A stretch of DNA of 64,000 nt from Elusimicrobiota bacterium (GCA_016209035.1 JACQWX010000058.1:1-64000); one strand, 5' to 3'; positions 53,316 through 61,251 are shown, counted from the stretch's first letter. Notes: a model not told the origin generated them from the letters alone. Numbers and translations are program-made.

Positions 53316-53410
53316 GCGCCATTCGGCAAGTTCAGCTTTTCCAATCAAAATCCAGCAATTCGCCGGCCCTATCGATGATTGGATAAACCGCACAATCGCG
53401 GTATAATACC
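53316..53410. repeat. 95-bp direct repeat, copy 2
   Basis: An exact copy directly adjoining copy 1, with no mismatch seen. Identity implies a recent duplication or strong homogenisation. An assembly error across the repeat is also possible. Confidence 0.9.
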
Positions 53411-53469
53411 TGTTAGGCGCATCCTGATGGCATTCTTGGGCTCCGATGCGGCACACCCGAAACTAGCCA

Positions 53470-53498
53470 TTGACAATATGTCATTTCTGACATATACT
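53470..53498 (+). promoter_or_regulatory. strong sigma-70 promoter with palindromic operator in the spacer
   Basis: TTGACA (53470-53475), 17 bases, TATACT (53493-53498). The spacer and -10 hold ATATGTCA-TTTC-TGACATAT (53476-53495), a typical autoregulatory operator. The next plus-strand genes are the toxin and antitoxin at 54099 and 54424, from which it is now separated by the IS200-type insertion. Confidence 0.75.
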
Positions 53499-53514
53499 CT
53501 TATTGAGTAAAGAA

Positions 53515-53534
53515 CCCCGGGCCAAGGCCCGGGG
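53515..53534 (-). terminator. hairpin downstream of tnpA
   Basis: A 9-bp GC stem with a two-base loop, followed on the minus strand by TTCTTTA. It can terminate tnpA transcription and is also an IS-end hairpin; read on the plus strand it could block transcription from the promoter at 53470. Confidence 0.5.
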
Positions 53535-53548
53535 CTTTGAAGAGGAAA

Positions 53549-53568
53549 CGGATGGTCAGAAGAGTTCG
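53549..53568. repeat. 20-bp inverted repeat, left arm
   Basis: CGGATGGTCAGAAGAGTTCG covers the last codons and stop of tnpA. Its exact reverse complement is at 54008-54027. Confidence 0.85.
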
Positions 53569-53984
53569 AGTTGAGAGGAAGAGTCTTCGTGCTTCTGGTA
53601 TTCGAGGTATCGCCTGATGACATCCGCCGTCACCTTGTCCCCCACGGTGCGGACAAAATACCCGTCCCCCCACAGCTCCCCGCCCCACAGTTTGCGCTCC
53701 AGCCACTTGAATTCCTCGAACATCCTGCGGGCCGACCAATTCTTCAGTATCTTCACCGCCTCCGATATCGAATACTTCGGTGGAAACGAAAGGAAGAGGT
53801 GCACATGATCCGGCATCACTTCCATCGTGTCGATCTCCATCCCATACTGCTCGGCGATTTCGACGAAAATCTCCTTCAGCCTCTCCCCTGGTCGGCCCGC
53901 AAAGATTTCCTTCCGATATTTCGGAATCCACACGATGTGGTATTTCGTGTCGTAGACTGCGTGGCTGGAACGCCGATATCCCAT
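53556..53984 (-). CDS. tnpA: IS200/IS605-type transposase TnpA (HUH Y1)
   Basis: A 142-residue HUH endonuclease. It opens MGYRRSSHAVYDTKYHIVW, carries the metal-binding HVH in MPDHVHLFLSFPPK and the nucleophile Tyr in VIRRYLEYQKHE, with SARRMFEEFKWLERKLWGGE and GDGYFVRTVGDKVTADV between. Length and motifs are complete, so it is probably active. It moves the element as single-stranded DNA. It is transcribed toward the O-antigen ligase gene. Confidence 0.93.
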   Translation of the reverse strand: MGYRRSSHAVYDTKYHIVWIPKYRKEIFAGRPGERLKEIFVEIAEQYGMEIDTMEVMPDHVHLFLSFPPKYSISEAVKILKNWSARRMFEEFKWLERKLWGGELWGDGYFVRTVGDKVTADVIRRYLEYQKHEDSSSQLELF

Positions 53985-54007
53985 GCGCCATCTATCTTAT
54001 CCTAATA

Positions 54008-54027
54008 CGAACTCTTCTGACCATCCG
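54008..54027. repeat. 20-bp inverted repeat, right arm
   Basis: The exact reverse complement of 53549-53568, located 24 bases upstream of the tnpA start. Confidence 0.85.
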
Positions 54028-54098
54028 CGTATCCCGCCTGATGGCGGGTGGAGCCTATCCCTCCCCGCCCCAAGGGGCGGGGTATCTCGGCTGATTAC

Positions 54099-54431
54099 AT
54101 GAATGCGCCGGATAAGCCGCTGGTCTGGTTGCATGGGGAGATCAAGACACCACCGTTCTCCAAGGAAGCGCGGCCTGAAGCAGGTTTTTTGCTTCGGCGC
54201 CTACAGAAAGGAGAGAACCTGAGCATGCCGCATTCAAGACCGCTGCCTTCGGTAGGCATGCATTGCCATGAGCTTCGAATTACTGATTCTCTGGCGAAGT
54301 GGCGCATTATCTACCGAGTCGACCCGGATGCAATTGTGATCGCAGCCGTTTTCAAGAAGAAGACTCAGAGAACACCCAGGGGCGTAGTAGCTGTCAGCAA
54401 GGAACGCCTTAGGAGATACGACAATGCGTGA
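54099..54431 (+). CDS. higB: RelE/HigB-type toxin (Gp49-like)
   Basis: A 110-residue basic protein of the phage-derived Gp49-like toxin family. HCHELRITDSLAKWRIIYRV and AAVFKKKTQRTPRG are the conserved core, ending in SKERLRRYDNA. Toxins of this type cleave mRNA on the ribosome. It overlaps the antitoxin gene by eight bases, in toxin-first order as for higBA. Its presumed promoter, 600 bases upstream, is cut off by the IS element, so expression may now depend on other transcription. Confidence 0.85.
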   Translation: MNAPDKPLVWLHGEIKTPPFSKEARPEAGFLLRRLQKGENLSMPHSRPLPSVGMHCHELRITDSLAKWRIIYRVDPDAIVIAAVFKKKTQRTPRGVVAVSKERLRRYDNA

Positions 54432-54759
54432 GGCAAAACGGCAGAGATTGGAAGCTAAGGGCTGGAAAGTTGGCAACGCCAAGGACTTCTTGGCGCTGTC
54501 CGATCAAGAAGCAGAATATATCGAACTGAAACTCAAATTGGCCGAAGGCCTGCGAAGCAAGCGTCGCCAACGCCGACTGGGGCAGACTGATCTTGCGAAA
54601 CTGGTAAGATCAAGCCAGAGCCGCGTGGCAAAAATGGAGGCCGCCGACAATTCCGTCTCGATTGACTTGCTAATCCGCTCTCTCCTCGCACTCGGCATCT
54701 CCAATCCAGAGCTTGGCCGAATGATCGCACGCTCGCACGTGCCACCGCCACCGCGCTAG
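54424..54759 (+). CDS. higA: XRE-family antitoxin
   Basis: A 111-residue protein with a helix-turn-helix in the C-terminal two thirds: EGLRSKRRQRRLGQTDLAKL, RSSQSRVAKMEAADNSVSID, LLIRSLLALGISNPEL. The N-terminal part (RLEAKGWKVGNAKDFLALS) is the usual toxin-binding extension. It neutralises the toxin encoded just upstream and probably binds the palindrome at 53476-53495. Confidence 0.87.
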   Translation: MREAKRQRLEAKGWKVGNAKDFLALSDQEAEYIELKLKLAEGLRSKRRQRRLGQTDLAKLVRSSQSRVAKMEAADNSVSIDLLIRSLLALGISNPELGRMIARSHVPPPPR

Positions 54760-55074
54760 GCGAACGAGGCTGCAAACGAGCTCGCGCAGGTGGCGTATCT
54801 CGCGGTGCCGTCGCGCGAGCCTGCGCAGTGTCCGCTCCTCAGATGCGTTGAGCCCATGCTGAACCAACAAATGCCGATGCTCAAACAGCTCGCTGATCTG
54901 CCCCTGCAGGCGCTGTGCCAAGCGGGCCTGGGCCTTGTGCTCCGGCGTGCTCGGCCGGCCTCGGGGGAGCTTGGGGAAGCTGCGGGTGAGGCGGGGCAAT
55001 CGCGTGAAGCTGGCGGTGTATCTGAAGGCGGCAGGGTGCAACCTGAGGCGGGCGCTGAGGTACTGGACGCAGAT
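54760..55074 (-). pseudogene. possible transposase remnant
   Basis: An open minus-strand frame reads CVQYLSARLRLHPAAFRYTA, then PKLPRGRPSTPEHKAQARL, HLLVQHGLNASEERTLRR and HREIRHLRELVCSLV. The helical, Arg- and Leu-rich pattern resembles accessory regions of some transposases, but no catalytic motif is present, and the frame has no start and runs into the antitoxin gene. I take it as a decayed fragment; the family is not certain. Confidence 0.35.
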
Positions 55075-55299
55075 ACCCGGGATGGCCGTGGAGGTTGCGG
55101 CCTTGCCTGCGTGAGGCGCCCCCGCGCCAAAGGCGCGGTGCGGCGCCGGCGAGTCGGGCCTACAATTGGAGACGGGAGGAGTTATCCACGCTGTCCACAG
55201 CGTGATGGGGAGAAGGCATGAGGAAATCGCAGCGCGAGACGGGGTTCTTACGAGGGAATCAAAGTTGATGGCTGACAGTTCGACGGGCCGAGAGTCCTC
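55075..55299. other. intergenic, hairpin only
   Basis: No gene is seen. An 8-bp stem palindrome CACGCTGT-CC-ACAGCGTG lies at 55187-55204, next to TTATCCACG (55182-55190). It lies downstream of the 55300-57468 gene and may be a weak terminator for it. Confidence 0.35.
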
Positions 55300-57468
55300 C
55301 TACGGAACCGTGATGCGTCCCCGCCGGACCGTGACGCCGGGCACATCCAAGGCGAAAGGCAGGACCTTGGCCCCGCCCGGCCGCAGGGCCGTTGAGACGA
55401 CCGTTTCGTGTGGACGGCAGTCCAACTCGAGGGCCGGGCCGTTGAGGAGATAGCGGAAGACCCGCTCAGCGGGCAGGGGCAGCCCGGCGACGCGCAGGCG
55501 GCTCAACTCGACGCGAAAGGATGCGTCGCCCCCGGAGGAGCGGGCCCTGCTCCCTGCAAGCGCGGCCTCCAGCTCGACCGGGACGCCGCGGTACTTCCCG
55601 CGCAATCGCACCGTGCCGTCCAACTCGAGGCTCTGGACCCTCATCCCCCGGCTCTCGAAGAAAGCCGTCAGGTTCTCGGCCGTGACCGCGGCGGAAACGA
55701 CCTTCGCCTTGCCGAGCCGCACCAGCTTCGCAGGCATGCCGCAGGCATGCGCCGGCAAGGAAGAGGCGCTCACGATCCCCGCGTCAAGAAGCTCCACGCG
55801 CGCTCTAGCGGCGCACACGCCCCGCCAGCAGAGGCGCTCCGGCTCGACCGCGACGCGCTTGTAGACCGCCTCCTTGGCCTTCCAGCCCTCGAGCTTGAGA
55901 AGCAGCCGTCCGGCGCCGACCTTTCCCGAGGCGAATCCTACGTCCATGACCAAGGACCCGGCGTCGCACCAGCGCAGGGGCTTGGCCCTCTCGAAGAGCA
56001 CGGCGATCGAGCCGTCCGGGAGCTGCCACCGGCGCGCCTCGGAGAACGCCTGGGCGGCCCATCCCGCGCCTGCGGAGAAGTCGGCGGCCGCCTCATGATA
56101 GCCCGCGGTCACGCTGGCCGGACCCAGGAAGCCTTTCTTGAGCAGGACGAAGGGCGAGAGCTCCCAGAAGCCGGCGCCGGGGCCGGTCATGCGGATGCCT
56201 GACCAGCCGAGCCGGTGGAGCGTCCAGGTGAAGTTGAGCTCGTTGAAGCGGGAATCGTTGGCCAGCAGAGCCACCGCCGCGGTCCCCGGGCCTTTCCAGC
56301 GCTTCTTGACTTCGGCGAGGATGTCCTCGATGCGCCATTGCTCCGAGCGGGCCGGCCCGCTCGGAAAGAATGAGATGCTCGTCACCCTGGCTGGTATCGT
56401 GAATGACGGCAACCAGCCGGTCGTGTAGTTCACCGCTCCGAGCAGTTGGACCCCGGCCACGACCCAGACCAGGCGCCGGTCCCAGGCCGCCGCGCAGAGC
56501 ACCGCGAGCCCGGGGAGCCCCGGCAGGAGGTACCTCATCTGCCGGTTGGGGACCACGGCCCAGAACACGTAGGAAGTCACGAGCCCGGCGAGGACCAGAC
56601 GGCTCGCGGGGACATCCCTCAACAGCTTGGGCCGCGCCGCGCCGATCAGGCCCAGGACGACGAACAAAGGCCCCAGGCTGCTGGGCAGCTCCAGGAGATA
56701 CTGGAAGAACGCGCCTCCCCTCCAGAAAGGCACGCAGAAATCCGTGCTCGCGGCGACCAGGCGCGAAAGCACCAGGGGGAATCGCACGGCATACCAGGGG
56801 ACGGACAGCCCGAGGGCAAGGCCTGCGGCCCACAGCACGTTGCGCCGGGCCTCCGGGCGCTTAAGCGCCTTGAAGGCCAGATAGAGAGCCGGCCAGAAGT
56901 AGCTGAAGTAGCTCCATTTATGGAGCATCCCCACCCCAAAGACCGCGCCGAACACGAGCGACCACTTGAGGTCCGCGAACCCATCGGCCTTGAGCAGGGC
57001 CCAGAACCCGGCCGCCGCCCACGCGGTCAGCGCCAGGTCCGGGAGCTGGGCGTGGAGCAGGCTCTGCACGGCCGGAGCGCCCGCGATGAGCAGCGGCGCG
57101 GCCAGGGCCGCGGCGTCCTTCCTCAATTCCCAGGCCATGCCGAAGACCGATACGCTCAAGAGCGCGAGGTAGAACCAGTTGGCCCACAGCGCGCTCCAGG
57201 CAGGGTCCTTCCCGCCCAGGAAAGCGGCCAGCGCCAGATGATGGAGCGGCGGGAACGGCGGGATGTCAGGCTTGGGCACGAAGCCCCAGATGTCTCCCCA
57301 ACGGCCCTGCCCGGCGGCCTTCCGGTAGGCCAGGGCCACGTCCAGGTGATTGGCCTCATCCCAGGAAGGGGGCCGGGTCTCGGCGGAGACGAACCCGGCC
57401 AGGGACCATGCCTCCCAAGCCAGGAAGAGCCCGAGGCAGGCGGAGGCGACGACCAGTGTCCGTTTCAC
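55300..57468 (-). CDS. ArnT/PMT-type glycosyltransferase fused to DUF2993 (LmeA)-like domain
   Basis: About 722 residues. The N-terminal half is a GT-C membrane enzyme. Its first periplasmic loop has the acidic motif PPSWDEANHLDVALAY, and ten or more hydrophobic segments follow (FWALLKADGFADLKWSLVF, LFVVLGLIGAARPKLL, YLLPGLPGLAVLCAAAW). From about residue 530 a soluble periplasmic domain reads LLLKLEGWKAKEAVYKRVAV, SAAVTAENLTAFFESRG and VRVQ/LELDGTVRLRGKYRG-type repeats, as in DUF2993/LmeA lipid-binding proteins. It would take a sugar from a polyprenyl donor, with the extra domain binding lipid. GTG at 57468 puts the first helix at the N-terminus; 57510 (GTG) is possible. Confidence 0.75.
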   Translation of the reverse strand: MKRTLVVASACLGLFLAWEAWSLAGFVSAETRPPSWDEANHLDVALAYRKAAGQGRWGDIWGFVPKPDIPPFPPLHHLALAAFLGGKDPAWSALWANWFYLALLSVSVFGMAWELRKDAAALAAPLLIAGAPAVQSLLHAQLPDLALTAWAAAGFWALLKADGFADLKWSLVFGAVFGVGMLHKWSYFSYFWPALYLAFKALKRPEARRNVLWAAGLALGLSVPWYAVRFPLVLSRLVAASTDFCVPFWRGGAFFQYLLELPSSLGPLFVVLGLIGAARPKLLRDVPASRLVLAGLVTSYVFWAVVPNRQMRYLLPGLPGLAVLCAAAWDRRLVWVVAGVQLLGAVNYTTGWLPSFTIPARVTSISFFPSGPARSEQWRIEDILAEVKKRWKGPGTAAVALLANDSRFNELNFTWTLHRLGWSGIRMTGPGAGFWELSPFVLLKKGFLGPASVTAGYHEAAADFSAGAGWAAQAFSEARRWQLPDGSIAVLFERAKPLRWCDAGSLVMDVGFASGKVGAGRLLLKLEGWKAKEAVYKRVAVEPERLCWRGVCAARARVELLDAGIVSASSLPAHACGMPAKLVRLGKAKVVSAAVTAENLTAFFESRGMRVQSLELDGTVRLRGKYRGVPVELEAALAGSRARSSGGDASFRVELSRLRVAGLPLPAERVFRYLLNGPALELDCRPHETVVSTALRPGGAKVLPFALDVPGVTVRRGRITVP

Positions 57469-57524
57469 CTGATACCCATGATACCAATTTGATAAAATTG
57501 CGCTTTCCACCAGGAGACCGCTTC

Positions 57525-57548
57525 ATGACGAAGACGACCAAGGGCTGA
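57525..57548 (+). CDS. seven-codon leader ORF
   Basis: ATG at 57525, seven codons (MTKTTKG), TGA at 57546-57548 overlapping the ATG of the next gene. GGAG lies about ten bases upstream of the first ATG and none directly precedes the second, so the glycosyltransferase gene may be translated only by coupling. Confidence 0.35.
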   Translation: MTKTTKG

Positions 57549-58237
57549 TGCGCAAGCTGAGCGTCCTCGTCCCCGTCTACAACGAACACTCGACCGTCCT
57601 GGAGCTCCTCAGCCGGGTGCAGAAGGTCTCCCTGCCGCTGGAGAAGGAGCTCCTGGTCGTAGACGACGGCTCGACGGACGGGACCGCGGAGATCCTCAAA
57701 GGCCCCCTGGAGCCCAATGTCCGCGTCTTCTTCCACGAGCGCAACCTCGGCAAGGGCGCGGCCCTGAGGACCGCGCTCAAGCACGCGACCGGCGACTTCG
57801 TCCTCATCCAGGACGCGGACCTCGAGTACGACCCCGAAGACTACGCCGCGCTCCTCCAGCCCCTGCTCGACAACAAGGCGGACGTCTCCTACGGCTCGCG
57901 GTTCCTCGGCGGGCCGCACCGGGTGCTCCTGTTCTGGCACTACGTGGCCAACCGCTCGCTGACCCTCGTCGCCGACATCCTCTACGACGTGAACCTCACC
58001 GACATGGGCACCTGCTACAAGGCCTTCGTCGCCGACAAGATCCGGGGCATCCCCCTGCGCTGCGACCGCTTCGGCATCGAGGCCGAGATCACGGCCAAGG
58101 TCTGCAAGCGGAGGCTGCGCATCTTCGAGGTCCCGATCTCCTACAGCGGCCGGACCTACGCCGAGGGGAAGAAGATCACTTGGACGGCGGCGCTGGCCTA
58201 CCTCTGGTGCCTCCTGAAGTACCGTGTCCTGGATTAG
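57548..58237 (+). CDS. polyprenyl-phosphate glycosyltransferase (DPM1-like GT2)
   Basis: A 229-residue GT2: LSVLVPVYNEHSTVLELL, LLVVDDGSTDGTAEIL, GKGAALRTALKHATGD, IQDADLEYDPEDY (DxD metal site) and GSRFLGGPHR match dolichyl/polyprenyl-phosphate mannose synthases without the C-terminal membrane helices. It makes the lipid-linked sugar donor that the flanking GT-C enzymes use. This links it functionally with 55300-57468 (divergent) and 58224-60632 (downstream, 14-base overlap). Confidence 0.9.
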   Translation: MRKLSVLVPVYNEHSTVLELLSRVQKVSLPLEKELLVVDDGSTDGTAEILKGPLEPNVRVFFHERNLGKGAALRTALKHATGDFVLIQDADLEYDPEDYAALLQPLLDNKADVSYGSRFLGGPHRVLLFWHYVANRSLTLVADILYDVNLTDMGTCYKAFVADKIRGIPLRCDRFGIEAEITAKVCKRRLRIFEVPISYSGRTYAEGKKITWTAALAYLWCLLKYRVLD

Positions 58238-60632
58238 GCGCCGTCCCGTCCTCGCGGTCTTCCTCGCGGCCCTGTTTCTGCGCGCGGGGCTCGCCGTCGT
58301 CACCGAGCATGCCCCGCTCATGCCGGAGTACTACTTCACCGACGCCCGCTACGCCGACGAGATGGCCGCCGAGGTGTTGGCAGCGCAGGCCGAAGGCAAG
58401 GACTTCGTGCCTCCTGTCTCGCCCCCGAAACGCCTGCACGCGGTCCTCTTGGCATCCCTCTATTCCGCGGTAGGCTTCCAGCCGCTGGCGGCGAAACTCG
58501 TCATGGCCTTCCTGGGCTCGGCCGCGGTCCTGGTCCTCTATTCGGTCGCGGCTTGCGCCTTCGGGGCCAGGAGCGCGCTCCTGGCCGCGGCTGCGGTGGC
58601 GTTGTGGCCGTCGCACGTCTTCATGACCTCCCAGAACTTCAAGGACGGCCCCGCCATGCTGACCGCTTTCCTGGTCCTCCGGGCCTTCCTGACGGCGCTG
58701 GCTGCCGAGAGCCGCCTGCGCTCGACCCTGGCGGCCGCCGCCGCCTCGGCGCTTCTCGTGCTGACGGGGTTCCAGCGCCCCTATCTCCTGGCGGTGCTCT
58801 GCGCGTCGGCGGCGCTAGCCGCCGCCTACGCCCTCGCGCTCAGCCTCCGGCGCAGGCAGACCGTCTTCGCGCCGGCGCTCTGCCTGCTCGCGGCCTCGGC
58901 CGCCCCACTGCTCTATCGCCAGCTGTCCACGCCCCTCTTCGCGGGCCCGCTCCAGATGACGGTCTACGCAGGGAAGCCCGCCTCCGGCGCGGCGGCGCCG
59001 GAGACCGGGACCCTGCTCCAGGACGAGTCTCGCGCCGGGGTCTCGACCGCGCCGCGCTTGAGCCCCCGATGGTTCTCCGACCTGCGCCGTTCCCAGCAGA
59101 TTTCGGACCAGGCCTGGGCGCAGATCTACAAGGGCCGCAGGATCGGCACCCAGCTCTTCTACGGCCTGGAGCTGAACACCTGGCGGGACGTGGCCGTGTT
59201 CCTGCCCAAAGGCGCCTTCTACGCGCTCTTCATGCCCCTGCCGGGGCTCTACCCGCTGGAAGGCAATCCGGGCAGGGTCCTGGCGTCGGTCGAGAACCTG
59301 GCGGTCCTCCTGCTGGCCCTGACGGGCTTCATCGCGGCGGCGCGCGGCCCGAAGACCCCGGAACGGCTCCTCCTCCTAGGGTTCTTCTGCCTCATGGCCG
59401 GGGGCTCTGCTTTGCTCGAGTTCGACCTGGGCTCCGCTGCCAGGCACAAGCTGGTCTATCTGCCCATGCTCTTCCCCTTCGCATCCTCCCTGGTATCGGA
59501 ACGCCTCCCTCCAAGGCAAGGCAGGCGCAGGGCCTTCGAGGTCCTCGAGTGCGGCGGGCCAGGCGGCACCGGCAACCAGGTGGCCGCCATCTGCAACGGC
59601 CTCGATCCCTCCCGGTTCGAGGTGTGCCTGGTCTACGCGGTCAGAGACGGCCGTCCGCAGGACTACCGCGACAAGGCCAAGGCCGCCCAAGCCGCCTTCT
59701 TCATCCCCGAGATGGTGCGCGAGATCTCCCCCTGGCGGGACCTCAAGGCCTTCCTGTGCCTGCGCCGGCTCTTCATGCTCGAGGCCCCGGACATCGTGCA
59801 CACCCATTCCTCCAAGGCCGGGGTCCTGGGCCGGCTGGCAGCCTGGACCACGGGCGTGCCTCTCGTCTTCCATTCTCCCAGGGGCTACGGCTTCCTCCAG
59901 TCCGACCGGCCAGGGTCATCCCGTTTCCTTTATTGGTTGCTGGAATGGTCGGTTTCCTGGATCGGGGAGATTGTCGCGGTCAGCCCCAGCGAAGCCCGAC
60001 TCGGTCGAAGCCTCTCATGGGGCGGCCCGGTCCATGTGGTCCCTGACCCGTATCTCGGGCAAGCCTCGCCATCCAGGGGGCCTCGCGGCGACGGAATCCT
60101 CGTGGCCGCCTGCGGCAGGCTCACCTACGCCCGGCACCCGGAGGCATACCTCCGCCTGGCTCAAGGCCTGGCCCGGTCCAGGCCGGACATCCGGTGCGTG
60201 TGGGTCGGAGGCGGAGAATGGGAAGCCGAGATGCGCTCCAGCATCAAGGACCTGGGCCTCGACGGCAAGGTGGAGCTGACCGGCTGGATCGAGCCTCCGC
60301 AAGCGCTCGAGCGGCTCGCGGCCGCGGACGTCTTCGTCCACTATTCCCGCTGGGAAGGGCTGCCCAACGCGGTGCTCGAGGCCATGGCTCTAGGCCTGCC
60401 CGTGGTGGCCTCGGATGTACCCGGCAACCGCGACGCCGTGGTCCACGGCGAGACCGGGTTCATCGTCCGCGACGAACCCGCCCTGCTGGAGCACGCCCTC
60501 AAGCTGGCTCAGGACCCTGCGCTGCGCCGACGGCTCGGACAGGCCGGCAGGGAGCGAGTGCTCAAGCAATACTGCCCTTCGGCTGCCTTCGCCGCCTTGG
60601 CTCGACTCTACTCCGGAGCGCCTCAAGCCTAG
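58224..60632 (+). CDS. GT-C membrane glycosyltransferase fused to family 4 glycosyltransferase
   Basis: An 802-residue fusion. Residues about 1-430 are a polytopic GT-C domain (VLAVFLAALFLRAGLAVV; YYFTDARYADEMAAEVLAA with acidic residues in the first loop; AAAVALWPSHVFMTSQNFKD). Residues about 432-802 are a complete GT-B family 4 enzyme (VLECGGPGGTGNQV, DIVHTHSSKAGVLGRLAAW, AACGRLTYARHPEAYL, VHYSRWEGLPNAVLEAMALG). The two usually act on opposite sides of the membrane, so the fusion is unusual. GTG at 58224 overlaps the GT2 stop. The end overlaps the convergent 60629 gene by four bases. Confidence 0.82.
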   Translation: MSWIRRRPVLAVFLAALFLRAGLAVVTEHAPLMPEYYFTDARYADEMAAEVLAAQAEGKDFVPPVSPPKRLHAVLLASLYSAVGFQPLAAKLVMAFLGSAAVLVLYSVAACAFGARSALLAAAAVALWPSHVFMTSQNFKDGPAMLTAFLVLRAFLTALAAESRLRSTLAAAAASALLVLTGFQRPYLLAVLCASAALAAAYALALSLRRRQTVFAPALCLLAASAAPLLYRQLSTPLFAGPLQMTVYAGKPASGAAAPETGTLLQDESRAGVSTAPRLSPRWFSDLRRSQQISDQAWAQIYKGRRIGTQLFYGLELNTWRDVAVFLPKGAFYALFMPLPGLYPLEGNPGRVLASVENLAVLLLALTGFIAAARGPKTPERLLLLGFFCLMAGGSALLEFDLGSAARHKLVYLPMLFPFASSLVSERLPPRQGRRRAFEVLECGGPGGTGNQVAAICNGLDPSRFEVCLVYAVRDGRPQDYRDKAKAAQAAFFIPEMVREISPWRDLKAFLCLRRLFMLEAPDIVHTHSSKAGVLGRLAAWTTGVPLVFHSPRGYGFLQSDRPGSSRFLYWLLEWSVSWIGEIVAVSPSEARLGRSLSWGGPVHVVPDPYLGQASPSRGPRGDGILVAACGRLTYARHPEAYLRLAQGLARSRPDIRCVWVGGGEWEAEMRSSIKDLGLDGKVELTGWIEPPQALERLAAADVFVHYSRWEGLPNAVLEAMALGLPVVASDVPGNRDAVVHGETGFIVRDEPALLEHALKLAQDPALRRRLGQAGRERVLKQYCPSAAFAALARLYSGAPQA

Positions 60633-61141
60633 CGCTCCCGGAACCCCTCGGCCCCGTCCTCCACGAACACGAACCGCCACCCCCGGGGAGGGAAGACCCT
60701 CCAGGAGAGCCGGTGCCGGGAGCCCACCGTGTCGTAGCGGAAATCCGAGTAGAGCGCCACGGGCTTGGCCCGCGGCACGGAGGGCAGGAACTCCGGGACC
60801 AATTCCTCCAATCTCTCCGGGAAGCAGCCCTTCGCCTGCCGGTGGCGGCCTGCGGCCGCCACGATGCGCTCGGCCCGGCCCCGGGCGACGTTGTTGTTGA
60901 CCCGGACGGCCACGACCGAGAGCCCTGCCGCGACGACGAAGAAGGCGACCCTCATGCCCCGGCGCCATGCCAGGTCGAGCTCGCCCCGTCGAGCGGCCAG
61001 GACCGCGGCAGGGCCCTGCGCCACGCAGACCAGGACTCCGACGAGGAGGGGAAGGACCCCCTGGCCGAGGACGAAGGCATCGAGGAGCAGCAGGCCGGCT
61101 GCGGCCGCTGCGGCGACGAGGGGGATATTGCGCGGTTCCAT
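60629..61141 (-). CDS. small membrane protein with pilin-like C-terminal region
   Basis: A 170-residue protein. Three hydrophobic segments lie within residues 7-90 (PLVAAAAAAGLLLLDAFVLG; LPLLVGVLVCVAQGPAAVLA; VAFFVVAAGLSVVAV). The C-terminal 75 residues (RHRQAKGCFPERLEELVPEF) have a pattern seen in pseudopilin-like proteins. No prepilin cleavage site is present and I do not recognise the family. GGGAG 9-13 bases upstream and TATAAT at 61162-61167 support the ATG at 61141. Confidence 0.6.
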   Translation of the reverse strand: MEPRNIPLVAAAAAAGLLLLDAFVLGQGVLPLLVGVLVCVAQGPAAVLAARRGELDLAWRRGMRVAFFVVAAGLSVVAVRVNNNVARGRAERIVAAAGRHRQAKGCFPERLEELVPEFLPSVPRAKPVALYSDFRYDTVGSRHRLSWRVFPPRGWRFVFVEDGAEGFRER

Positions 61142-61161
61142 GGTCGGTGTTCTCCCGGTTC

Positions 61162-61167
61162 ATTATA
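61162..61167 (-). promoter_or_regulatory. -10 box for the 60629-61141 gene
   Basis: TATAAT on the minus strand, 20 bases before the ATG, with GGGAG between them. No good -35 is seen. Confidence 0.4.
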
Positions 61168-61251
61168 TAAGAAATGCGGGCCTTCCAGGGAAGCCATTGA
61201 CAAATCGGGGTTTTGGCGCAACACTACTTAGTGAAGAAGACGGAGGCTCCC

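Larger units (their letters stand above)
53169..53469. other. non-coding stretch with tandem duplication
   Basis: This stretch holds no convincing gene. It contains two exact copies of a 95-base unit (53221-53410) followed by about 60 bases of ordinary-looking sequence up to the toxin-antitoxin promoter. Short minus-strand frames cross the repeats but have no recognisable family. Confidence 0.5.
53505..54095 (-). mobile_element. IS200/IS605-type insertion sequence (ends approximate)
   Basis: A single tnpA gene is flanked by hairpins: CCCCGGGCC-AA-GGCCCGGGG at 53515-53534 on one side, and CCCGCC-TGAT-GGCGGG (54033-54048) and CCCCGCCCC-AA-GGGGCGGGG (54063-54082) on the other. Subterminal hairpins without a target duplication are normal for the family. 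A 20-base inverted repeat (53549-53568 and 54008-54027) also surrounds the gene, which is less usual. There is no tnpB. The precise ends cannot be fixed from one copy. Confidence 0.78.

Noticed and set aside
53221-53410. CRISPR-like repeats
   Set aside because: Two long adjoining copies without spacers and no cas genes; it is a simple tandem duplication.
53125-53456. Small minus-strand genes across the 95-bp repeats
   Set aside because: The frames are simply repeated with the DNA, have no family resemblance and no ribosome binding site.
55182-55204. DnaA boxes marking an origin
   Set aside because: Only one box-like TTATCCACG and a hairpin are present, with no dnaA, AT-rich unwinding region or box cluster.
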